From Eustoma russellianum (taxonomy: Eukaryota > Streptophyta > Magnoliopsida > Gentianales > Gentianaceae): 64,000 nucleotides of DNA. Positions 11,279 through 21,400 of this stretch are shown in pieces; positions within the stretch are counted from its first letter, which is position 1, and each line of letters begins with the position of its first letter. The position numbers were made by a program, and so were the translations under genes. The notes beneath the pieces were generated by a model that made no database searches, was not told where the DNA came from, and saw only the letters and a list, made by a program, of their open reading frames with translations. Location of the stretch: positions 26,615,485-26,679,484 of the forward strand of contig AP025056.1 of NCBI GenBank assembly GCA_036186865.1. The letters are read 5' to 3'.

Positions 11279-12563
11279 TGAGAAAGGTTAGAATAACTTC
11301 CCTGGATGGCGTGAGAAGCACTGCGTGTAAGGATAGTGGAAGGAGGCAATGGAGGCAAATCCTTCCTTGCACGACGTTTACGACGAGGAGCCACGGGAAT
11401 AAATTCTGCAGCCTCTGTAGGTTCTTGCAAATGGGATATCAAAATATCCACGTCCGGGGATGGAGGGATTAACTGCATACGCCGGGCCACGTCTTTAGGT
11501 ACACGCGGCAATTCTGAGGTATGATCAGCGACAGGCAGGTCATTATATGAAGAATAGCCAAAATCGCAATGATCCAAATTATCTTGCAGCGGAGAGTCCA
11601 CAGCCCCAGAATCAAAGACTTCATTTAAGGCACTGAATTGATCTTGGGGAGGTAGTCTACCGATATTTTCTGGCAGTGGAATATCGCATTGGTCAGTATT
11701 AACTTCACTTGGAGGGTCAGCAGGTTGCGGTACAGGTGTTTCCTGGGAAGGGACCATCAATGTAGGTTCAGCAGGAGGTGGTGCTACCGGTTTCTTCTTA
11801 ACTGGTGTCCATCTCTATACAGGAGGGCGCGGCGGTGAAGGCGGCGGTGGAAACGGCACCGTTGATTTTTCTTTCGGAGGGCAAGAGGCTGTTGCATGGC
11901 CTAATCGTCGACATGAGGTACAAAATAAAGGCAGATCTTCATAGACCACTGACTGCAGAATAAATCTATTCTTAGCCTGCAAGTATATTTTCTGAGGCAA
12001 TTCCTGGAAAACGTCAACTTCTACGCACACACGCGCAACAGATGGCCAGAGACCATCCGTGGTTGCTACGTCTAGCTTGATGGGAGACCCTATTGGACGG
12101 ACAATTTCAAATAATGCTTCCCGGCGATGAAGGTGTATAGGAAGCCCGGAGAACGTGATCCAAACTGGGACTATGGGAACATCTGCGGTAGGATCAAAAT
12201 CTACGGTCCACTTCGTAATACGCATGTGACAACCGGATATATGCCATGAGCGGCGATAAAAACATCTCAGGTAATCCGCTTCATTGCGGAAATTCAATAG
12301 AATATGCGTTTGATCAATAAGTGTGATACGCAAATCATGATGGAAACCGATTTTTTCAAACACTTCACGAATAACTTTTAAAAGAGGACGGCCAGACCGG
12401 AATGTACCTACCAATGAATATATGAAAGGCGCAGCAAGGGCATCAATCTCGGAATCTAGATGCCTTTATATCTGGAAACGGTCTTAGGCGAAATGGATAT
12501 TTTCTGTGATGAAGCCTCACCAGAAACCACCGCCGCAAATGAAGGCGGCGGTGCAGCCGCCAT
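11275..12563 (-). pseudogene. LINE ORF1 (DUF4283 plus CCHC knuckle), broken
   Basis: ORF1 of plant L1 elements encodes an RNA-binding protein that packages the element's transcript. The likely start is MAAAPPPSFAAVVSG at 12563. A frameshift near 12460 moves into the frame that runs from 12414. That frame holds the DUF4283-like region (hydrophobic core, WTVDFDP, VWITFSGLPIHLH) and then a knuckle CTSCRRLGHATASC (C-x2-C-x4-H-x4-C). A TAG at 11815-11817 interrupts the frame, which then stays open through a proline-rich and basic tail (RRKRRARK) to the natural stop at 11275-11277. That stop overlaps the ORF2 start as ATGA. One frameshift and one stop separate this copy from an intact ORF1. Confidence 0.85.
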
Positions 12564-12640
12564 TGATATTGGTATCGGAAAGAACTTGTCGCTGATGGAA
12601 ACCTGAGGAAGAAAGCAATGTCAGGTGAATGAGACAGCAA

Positions 12641-13140
12641 CTATGAAACTAAACATTTAACATATCAATTTGAATTATAACATGCAAAGTAACAATAAAT
12701 CAAACAAATAGCAAATAATTACATATATGAAATTAACTCAAAAATAGAGGAGTCACCTACCTCTTGGTTGTAGTCTAAAGCTAATGGTGGTGTTGTGGTG
12801 ATTGTGGTGGTGGTGTTTTGGTGATTGTGGTGTTGGTGTTGGTGGTGCAGTTCCTTCTTTCTTCTCTTCCTTTCTTCTTTTTTTGCTCTCCTCTCTTTCT
12901 TTCTCTATCCACTCCTAGCTCTCGGTTGTGCTGTAGTTTTTGTTTTTAAAAACAAAATTTTGTTGGCTGAATGACTTAAAATAAAGGAAGAATGTGATAG
13001 GTTTCTTTATGGGGAAGTTAAGGGAATTAATTGTAGGGATTAATGAAGGGGTTTAGGATAAGGGTGGGGGTTATGAAAAGTTTTTTTTTAAATACAATAT
13101 CATTTTATTTATTATGTTTTTTTAAATACCGGGTACAACA
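12641..13140 (-). repeat. 5'-end part of the 3' LTR of Tekay-like remnant G
   Basis: The plus strand reads ...ACCGGGTACAACA and is followed by the complement of a polypurine tract (13141-13153) and then chromodomain coding sequence. On the minus strand the LTR therefore starts TGTTGTACCCGG, close to the TGTCATACCCCG start of element H. A GGT/GTT-rich simple repeat lies at 12784-12848. The LTR is cut off to the left by the LINE, and its other end was not identified. Confidence 0.6.
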
Positions 13141-14095
13141 GTCTACTCCCCTTATAATAAGTTTCGACCTCGAAACTTGCATACCTTAAGCAAATAGATG
13201 CGGATACTTCTTGCGCACTTCCTCTTCAAGCTCCCACGTCGCTTCTGTTTCCGTATGATTGCTCCATTGAACTTTGACATAGGGTATAACTGTCCGTCTC
13301 AACTCCTGATCCTTGCGATCCACGATCCTCATCGAAACCTCTTCGTAAGTCACATCTGGTCCAACTTTCAATGGTCTTTCATCTAGTATGTGACTCGGAT
13401 CCAGAACATACCTTATCAATTGCGACACATGAAATACATTGTGAACTTGAGCCAAAACCGGGGTAACGCCAACTTATACGCCAATGTCCCGACCTTTTCG
13501 TGTATTTCATATGGTCCAATGTATCGAGGACTCAGCTTTCCTTTTACTCCGAAACGACTTACATCTTTCATCGGCAACACTTTCGGATATACTTTTTCCC
13601 CAACCGAAAACTCCAGCGGTCGCCTCTTGGAATCAACCGAGCTTTTATTTCGGTCTTGAGCAACTTTGAGCCTTTCACGAATAATTTTGATATTCTCTTT
13701 CTTCTGTTCAACCAATTCCGGCCCGGTGACAACTCGTTCTCTAACTTCATCCCAGTATACAGGCGACCGACACTTGTTCAAGTACTTCACGAATCTCTTC
13801 GAGATAAACGGGTGACTCGCGCCACTATCGAAAGTACATTAGCCAAAACTTCATTAACCAAGATTGATCCTATCACAATTCAAGGGCTAACTAAATACAC
13901 AAGTGTCTAACACATAATGAAACATGTATAACAATTTAATGATTGAATTATTTAAATGGTACCTGTCACCACATCGCCTGTCGCTTCCACCTCAGGGCCA
14001 GTCATGACATGTACTCTGGCTTTTGTCTTTGGCTTCCCCTTCTGCTGACCACCTTCCGGCTGCTGTGGCACCGCCTTCTGCTCAAGACAATAAAC
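13141..14095 (-). pseudogene. Tekay-like gypsy remnant G: gag tail, protease, integrase end, chromodomain
   Basis: Sense is right to left. From about 14095 to 13963 the gag tail reads HVMTGPEVEATGDVVTG. After a putative intron (13870-13962) comes ILVNEVLANVL and the protease active site DSGAS with one base missing (near 13828). At about 13765 the frame passes directly into integrase C-terminal sequence (YWDEVRERVVTGPELV), so most of protease, all reverse transcriptase and RNase H and the integrase core are deleted. A frameshift near 13450 separates two halves of the GPYEI/chromodomain region, whose C-terminus (VIPYVKVQWSNH, EATWELEEEV) is a recognisable chromodomain. The polypurine tract and 3' LTR follow. 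It is the same lineage as element H but clearly diverged from it in protein sequence. Confidence 0.85.
13870..13962 (-). other. Candidate intron between gag and protease of remnant G
   Basis: On the minus strand, 93 AT-rich bases begin GTACCATT and end GTGATAG. Removing them joins GDVVTG to ILVNEVLANVL in one frame (phase 1), matching the usual Tekay-type gag-protease junction. Left in place they add stop codons. The 5' splice site is only moderate, so an inserted sequence of another kind is possible. Confidence 0.5.
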
Positions 14096-14558
14096 TTCTT
14101 TGCACCGGCACCTTCCGTGCGATATTTCTTATCTAAAGCCCGCTACAATGACTCTGTAGTTTTATAAGTACAGTACAATACATGAAGAGAATTGTGTAAA
14201 CAACTCAGAATATGACTCAAATAAATATAATTGTTGAAATTTCATGCTTCAGCAAAAAGGTTATTTTGCATATTTTGGTTCTGGTCATCAACCGGATCCA
14301 CCACAGGAGGATCCTCGGTCAGCATTCTTGCAAAACCCACAACAGTAAGATAAAACAGCATCTTCTACTACCATCGTTTGAAGAAACTGCCAACAAATAT
14401 TTCCTGGCTTCTCCACTTGGGCCTCAGCACATTGCTGGTGCAGGAGCATTCAGAGGCACCCCAGCATTAGGTGCCACAAGAATAACATTGTTCTATCTGT
14501 CGGTGTCAAGATGCACACCATTCACCGTATTGAACGAGCTCGAGCTATCGTTCTCCAT
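14096..14558 (-). pseudogene. Copia remnant F: N-terminal gag
   Basis: Aligning by eye to the gag of element A (22449 leftward), this segment shares the start context, the phrase around GGATCCTCGG, the text encoding the leucine-rich helix before it, and the TTATCTAAAGCC block. The ATG would be at 14558-14556. Reading is broken by indels. At about 14095 it abuts the gag tail of remnant G in the same orientation, so the join is an illegitimate junction or a deletion through two elements. Confidence 0.65.
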
Positions 14559-14670
14559 TTCAGTTCAGTTCCTGTAGAGCACAGACAATTGAGAACCGAA
14601 TGTTTCGAATAATAAAACCAGAAAGAGTAAAAGAAAAGACAACATATACTTTAGACATACGTCTTAAGCT

Positions 14671-15786
14671 TGTTAGCCAAAATCGATTCACGCATTCTGT
14701 ATACTGTGTTTGTGTGAAATAAAACAACAGCCGATCTACCGAGCTCAAGACAGGTCGGGTCGATCGTTCAGGTCAGATCGGTCGAAGCAACCCAAGTCAG
14801 TTTAAGGCGTCAGTCGAGCTCAGCACAGCACCACTACAGAACAGCAGTGCTGTGCTAACAACTTTGAATAGCCGACTAACCGAGCTCAGCACAGCGGCCG
14901 AGCTAGCACATCAGCACTACAGATCAGCAGTGCTACGCTCACAGCAGCTTAGCAGACCAGCCGAGCTTAGCATAACAGCACTACAGGCCAGCAGTGCTGT
15001 GCTAACAGCAGCTCAACAATTCACTGGAGCAGATAAACCGAGGTGAGTTCAGGACTCTGTTATTAAGACGTATTACTCCGGTATACTGTGTCCAACCAGA
15101 GGTAGCAACCATCTCTCAGGATACAACGGATAGCAGTTCAGCCGAGAGACACTGCAGCATATGAACTCAATAAACCTGTAAAGCGTTCTGACTTCTCGAA
15201 CAACTTGAAAAAATGCTGAAAGATCGAATGCATAGAAGAGGATGGTATGTAGAGGAGAAAGGGAGAAAACTGATGACCTAAGAGGTCTGCTCGGCCTGGC
15301 ATGTATAGGGAAAAACCAAGGTCGGGTTGTTAATTGCCAGTTCAACTACAATCGTTGGATCAGATGGTTTGAGATTGCCATTGTTAGATCAAAAAACCGT
15401 TGTCAGTTTAAAACTGCAGCAGATCACGATCAGGTCTGTCCGCATTTCAAATTGCAGCCTTAACCGTTATTTCAAATGTTAAGTTACAACCACCTGGGAG
15501 AAATTTAAATTTAAATAAAATTTCTTCAAAAAGATAGGAACCGACCTGCAACCCGAGGCCAAGCACGAGCCCGAGCACGAGCCGAGCCGATTTTCACTTT
15601 TTTGCTCCTATTTTGATCATTAATTTCTCATTCACCCGGTATCGTAATTGAGTGATTTCAAAACCTAAAATTATCTACTGGTTACATAGATAATTAAGGA
15701 TTCATTAGTTTTTACTTGTCATTAATAAAAACTAATTATAATTAAGCTCAAAATATGTCGCTAACTAAGATTTGCAACTTTCATAT
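14671..15786 (-). repeat. 5' LTR of copia remnant F
   Basis: It starts TGTTAGCCAAAATC on the plus strand. The block 15040-15230 aligns with the U5/R region of element A's LTR (GTATACTGTGTCCAACC, CTCAGGATACAACGG). The stretch 15600-15783 aligns with A's U3 text (TAATTGAGTGATT, GATAATTAAGGATTCATTAG). The 5' end of the LTR is lost where it meets element C at about 15786. The segment 14730-15050 is an expansion absent from A, built from repeats of CCGAGCTCAGCACAGC- and ACAGCAGTGCTGTGCT-like words. Confidence 0.65.
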
Positions 15787-16624
15787 GCCGCTAGAGAAGG
15801 CTTGGATAACTCTGTAAGAACATTCCCACTTAGTTGTCAACATTCTAGTGAGCTCCACTTTACTCACTCCGTGTTCGCTTAAAACGTGATCACCAACTTC
15901 AAAATAGGCATGGCAGGCATTCGCGTTGTAACACGGGGGACCAAATTCTTGTACTTTTTCATCCGGATCAAGGCCACATTTCTTCTTTCTTCAAGCTCAT
16001 CAAGGCTTATCAGCAAACTCTGATCATTTGTTACAATGGAGAAGTTCTTAATACTTAGAGATGGAACCCTAATCTCCGTAGGTATAATTGGCTCAGATCC
16101 ATAAACTAATGCAAACGGAGTTTCCTTGGATGAGGTTGAGGGAGTTGTGCGGTATGCCAAAGAACACTTAACAACTCATCCACCTAGCCTATCCCAACTT
16201 TTTCCAGGCATTTTTTGATTCCTTTTTTCAGAGTCCTATTCACCTGCTCCACTTGTCCATTTCTTATGGATGTGCAACAATATATGTTCTATTTAAGACT
16301 CTGAAAGGCCGAATCTACAATTGATGTTTTATATAGAAATTTCTTGATGCCATGGCCAGTGATAGAGTCAAGGAGTTTGGTTTCCACCCATTTAGTGAAG
16401 TAGTCAATGGACACTACAAGGAACTTCATCGAACCTAAGGTTCTGAATGGAGGTTCGCTCAAGTCGATTCCCCATTAGGCGAAAGGCCACCGGCTGATTT
16501 GGGAATCATCTCTTGAGTTCGAAGGTGGTGCAAAAGTCCGTGAATATGACTCTGTTAACATTTGATCACCAACTCTTTGGCATCTTTTTGCATAGCGGCC
16601 AATAGTAACCTGTGAGGAGGCACT
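15787..16624 (-). pseudogene. Element C (Tat-like gypsy), integrase core and C-terminus
   Basis: Sense is right to left. Near 16400 the minus strand encodes a degraded IDYFTKWVET-like integrase D-box. At 16160-15879 it encodes MAYRTTPSTSSKETPFALVYGSEPIIPTEI, which closely follows the same region of element D (38340 leftward). The C-terminal GDHVLSEHGV...KWECSYRVI is readable with frameshifts down to about 15790. The right end, GCACT, is the target duplication of element A, so the gene continues at 23848. It is old and inactive. Confidence 0.8.
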
Positions 16625-17868
16625 TGTTGGAAACAATCAATCCTGTACCAAGACGCAGTCGTACAACGTGTGCATATGAAACAAAATAAATCAAACCCGG
16701 GGCGAGTCGAAGACTCTGTCCTTAAGACGTATTGCTCCGGTATACTGTGTCCAACCGGTGTGAGCAATCGTCTCCCAGGATACAACGGGTACCTGTTCAG
16801 TTGAGCGGCACTGCTAAACTTGAACTCCTTCGAACGCTAGAGTATCCTGACTTCTCCCGGATAATATGCAAGACTCACGTGCTATGAATGCAGAATGCGT
16901 TTAAATGCTAAGAGCTTAAGGTGTGTTTCAAATGAACACCCTTAGCCCTCTTTATATAGGGGAGTCGGTTGGAGAACAAGGAACCGTGACCGTTGGATCA
17001 AAACCGAAGTTTGATTTAGACCGTTAGATTAAAACCTCCTATCTAGATTAGGAAGGTTTAATCTCAGCCTTTGGATCGAAGATAGATTAGCAGGTTTAAA
17101 CCTGAATCGTTAGATGGAAACCATATTCGGTTAAGCGGTTAAGACAGTTTAAATCTCGGCCGTTAGATTCAAGCTGCTTTTCTCATTACCGTTAGATCAT
17201 AACAGATGATCTTATCTGAAATGGAGGAGGATAGAGTTTGATTCATTCTTGAATCAAACCTGCCCAAACAGAACAAATCTGCCTGCTGTCAGACTTCGAT
17301 CGATCACATCGATCGATCGAAGTGACATCGATCGATCGATGTGATCGACTGATGTCTGACTGAGTACTTCATTCGATCAAATTGATCGATCTAAGAGACA
17401 TCGATCGATCGAAGTCATCGATCGATGTCCTCTGTTCCACTTAGATCGATCTAACAAGAGATCGAAGCCCTCTGATCCACTTCGATCGATGACATCGATC
17501 GATCGAAGTGACATCGATCGATCGATGTCATCGATCGATGTCCGTCAGATGCTTTTTACGCCACATGGACACTTCCAACGTGGCATTCCTCCACACAGGT
17601 GACACATCACCCATCCGTAACATTTCCATCTACTTTGAGCATTAATTTCACATTCACCCAATACCATAATTGAGTGATTCCACATCCTAACATTAACTAC
17701 TCGTTACGTAGATAATTAAGGATTCATTAGTTTTCGATTTCATTATCGGAAACTCATTAAGCTCAAACTACGTTGCTCAACCAAGTTTTGCAACACTCAT
17801 TAACGGGCCAAAGCCCAAATCTTCAATCTCCAACGATGGGCTAAAGCCCAACCTTAAATTCTCCAACA
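16625..17868 (-). repeat. 3' LTR of copia A
   Basis: 1244 bp, TG...CA ends. Near-identical to 22600-23847. It holds the TATA sequence complement at about 16950-16959 and an ATCG-rich array at 17295-17541. Confidence 0.95.
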
Positions 17869-17878
17869 ATCCCCCACA
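17869..17878 (-). other. Polypurine tract of copia A
   Basis: The minus strand reads TGTGGGGGAT directly before the 3' LTR, the same tract as in element B (31855-31864). Confidence 0.9.
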
Positions 17879-18414
17879 TGAATGGAAATTAATGCAAATG
17901 CATATGTAGACTCTGAGGAGAAGTCAGACAAGAAAATATTGCATCAGAAGAGGTAGCTTCTGGCTTTGAACCTTTCTTAGTGATGTATCATCGGATCCAC
18001 TCGGCTAAATAGTGACTTGATGTCCTGAACTAGTCAGCCTTTGTTGTGAACCAAGACAATGATACTCACACAATATTTCCTTTAACACCCTTTTGGTTCT
18101 CATGGTTGTGTTCGTTTTGGCCATGAACAACCTGGTTTCAGAAAGTGTTTTAGAGAAATCTTGCCACCTAGACTTTCTCATAGAAGCGGCTCCACTTCAC
18201 ACTTACATAGGTGATTCCTATCAAGAGTATTCTGCCATACTCCACTTGACGCATCAAGATATAGGACATCATTAAAAGCCTTAGCTTACCCTAAATTCTC
18301 TGCAGACAGCACTTTTATCAGACGGAATGAGCAAGTGCTAACTGAACCTTCACAACTTAGTTGTCCCATTGAACCAAGATTCTGGGATCTCCAGTCAACA
18401 AGGTTGGGTTACCA
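17869..18414 (-). other. Copia A 3' non-coding region
   Basis: About 550 bases between the pol stop and the 3' LTR. It holds no gene. A block near 18130-18200 (sense GAAGTGGAGCCGCTTC) and the words around it recur in element B at 29040-29110. Confidence 0.6.
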
Positions 18415-21400
18415 TTACAAAGATTCATGCATTATGGGCTTCAATCCCATTCCGTTTGTCAATCTTGACATATGATCTCTAGGCAAGCCTTTTGTAAGCG
18501 GATCCGCAAGATTCTCCATTGATTTCACATAATCAATGGAAATCACGCCATTAGAGATCAACTGTTTAATGGTGTTATGTCTCCGACGTATGTGTCGTGA
18601 CTTACCATTATAGATGCTGCTTTGAGCACGTCCTATAGCTGACTGACTATCACAGTGTATGCTAATAGGAGCGATTGGCTTAGGCCAACACAGAATATCT
18701 TCCAGGAAATTCCGAAGCCACTCAGCCTCTTCCCCAGCTTTGTCCAACGCTATGAACTCGGCTTCCATAGTGGACCGAGCTATACAGGTTTGTTTCGTGG
18801 ATTTCCACGACACCGCAGCACCACCAATAGTGAACACGTACCCACTGGTGGACTTCGAGTCCTTACTATCTGATATCCAATTTGAATCGCAGTATCCCTC
18901 TAACACTGCTGGATATCTTGTGTAATGTAATCCAAGATTCATTGTGGATTTCAAATACCTCATCACTCTGTTAAGAGCTTTCCAATGATCATCACTTGGA
19001 TTACTTGTAAACCTGCTCAACTTGTTTACCGAACAAGCTAAGTCTGGTCTTGTACAATTCGTTATGTACATCAGACTCCCGATCACCTGAGAGTATTTCA
19101 ACTGGGCAACAGGTTCGCCTCGATTTTTCCTTAAGTGCATACTTAAGCCGAGCGGGGTCTTTACCGGTTTCACATCATCCATATTGAACCGTTTCAGAAC
19201 TGATTCAATATAGTGAGTTTGTGACCGTATGAGTCCCTCAGTCACCCTAGAAATCTTAATTCCTAGAATAATATTGGCAACTCCCATGTCCTTCATATCA
19301 AAGTTTCGTGTTAACATCTTCTTTGTACTTAAGATGATGTCACAAGTGCTGCCCATGATGAGCATGTCGTCTACATAGAGACGTACTATCACATACGCAC
19401 TCTGTGTGCTCTTAATGTACACACATTTGTCGCACTCATTGATCTTGAAGTCATTTGACATCATTACCTGATCAAACTTTAAATGCCATTGCTTGGGTGC
19501 TTGTTTAAGTCCGTACAAAGACTTAACAAGTCTACATACTTTCTTCTCTTGTCCTGGAACGACAAACCCCTCGGGTTGTTCCATATAAATCTCTTCCTCT
19601 AACTCACCATTCAGAAAGGCAGTCTTTACATCCATTTGATGGATTTCTAAACCATAGACTGCAGCAATGGCTACTAGCATCCTTATAGAAGTGATCCTAG
19701 TCACTGGTGAGTAGGTGTCAAAGAAGTCAAAGCCTTCTTTCTGTCTATAGCCCTTGGCTACTAACCTGGCTTTATACTTCCCAATAGACCCATCCTCTTT
19801 AAGTTTCTTCTTGAAAATCCACTTGCAACCAAGCGGTTTACATCCAGGTGGAATGTCAACCAACTCCCAAGTGTGATTTTGAAGAATCGAGTCTATTTCA
19901 CTGTTAATTGCCTCTTTCCAGAACGGAGCTTCTGGAGTTGACATAGCCTCGGAAAAGTTCCTTGGCTCATTTTCTACCATATAGGTTAGAAAATCTGGTC
20001 CAAACGAAGTTGGCATTCTGGCTCGTTTGCTTTGACGAGGTTCCTCAGTTTCTTGAGGAGTCGTCTCACGCACTCGCTTACTTGTGCTAGCTTCTTCACT
20101 GTCTTTATCTTTCTTTGGAAAGATATTTTCAAAGAACACTGCATTCCTTGATTCCATGACAACATTTTCATGTATTTCATGAATGTCCGATTTGTGCACT
20201 AAGAAACGATATGCACTACTGTTCGTTGCATAACCAATGAATATGCAATCAATCGTTTTAGGCCCAATTTTAACTTGTCTTGGCTTAGGTATAGCAACCT
20301 TTGCCAGACACCCCCACACTTTCAAGTATTTATAACTAGGCTTATAGCCTTTCCACAATTCATATGGGGTTTTATCCGTCTTCTTGGACGGAATCCTGTT
20401 TAAAATGACGTTGGCTGAGAGAATTGCTTCCCCCCACAAGTTCTGAGATAAACCCGAACTTATCAACATAGCATTCATCATCTCTTTTAGAGTACGGTTT
20501 TTGCGTTCAGCAATACCATTCGATTGAGGTGAATATGGTACAGTCGTTTGATGAATAATGCCATGTTCTGAACAGAATTCATTAAACGGTGTATCATATT
20601 TACCACCTCTATCACTACGAATTGCTTTAATTCGTTTGCTAAGTTGATTCTCAACTTCATTTTTATAATCCTTGAAAGCATCAAGGGCCTCGTCTTTGCT
20701 ACTTAGCAAATATACATAACAGTATCGTGTGCAATCGTCGATAAAAGTTACAAAATACTTTTTACCACCTCTTGTTTGCACAAACTTTAAATCATACAAA
20801 TCTGTGTGAATTGAGTCCAACGATTCAGTGTTTTGTTCCGTTGAAGGAAATGGCGCTTTTGTTAATTTCGCTTCAACACATATTTGGCATTTTTCTTTAT
20901 TACTAAAGTCCAGTTTGGGTAGCAAGTCAAGATTAATCATTCGTTGTATTGACTTATAATTTACATGTCCCAAACGAAAATGCCATAAACAGGAAGACTC
21001 AAGCATGTAAGCAGAAGAGGAAACCATTTTATTAGCCTCAGTGGGCGCAACATTTTTTGGTACAATCGTCATAACATTCAATTTGAACATGTTATCTGAA
21101 AGATACCCTTTCCCCAAATACACCCCATTCTTAGAAAGTGTAAATTTGTTTGCCTCAAAAACAAGCTTGAATCCATGCGTGACTAGCAGCGCGCCAGAAA
21201 CCAGATTCTTCCTTATGTCAGGAACATGCAGCACATTCTGCAGAGTCAACTCCCTTCCTGAGGTCAGTTTCAGGATTACCTTGCCCGATCCTTCGATCTT
21301 CGAGCTGTTGGAGTTTCCCATAAACAATTGCTCATTGTTTGTCGCGGGTACGTACTCTCTGAACATTGCCCTGTTCGCACACACATGTCGAGTGGCTCCT

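Larger units (their letters stand above)
6594..12640 (-). mobile_element. L1-type LINE, near full length, inactivated
   Basis: On the minus strand the order is ORF1 (nucleic-acid binding), ORF2 (endonuclease, reverse transcriptase, zinc-binding region, RNase H), a 3' untranslated region and a short A tract (T run at 6594-6601 on the plus strand). The 3' untranslated region has the CACCAAGGTTTTATCC / CTTGGCAAGGTTTTAAT words I associate with plant L1 tails. The right boundary is approximate: translation can be followed to about 12563 and no target duplication was found on either side. Its right flank appears to be the 3' LTR of a Tekay-like element (12641-13140), so the LINE probably inserted there. 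ORF2 has several in-frame stops and at least two frameshifts, so the copy is dead. Confidence 0.9.

Noticed and set aside
13390..13910. Several plus-strand frames of 60-136 codons
   Set aside because: Shadows of the minus-strand chromodomain and integrase coding sequence of remnant G.
17295..17541. Regular ATCG repeats resembling a CRISPR-like or satellite array
   Set aside because: They lie inside both LTRs of a copia element, have no unique spacers and vary by 4 bp units. They are a simple repeat within U3.
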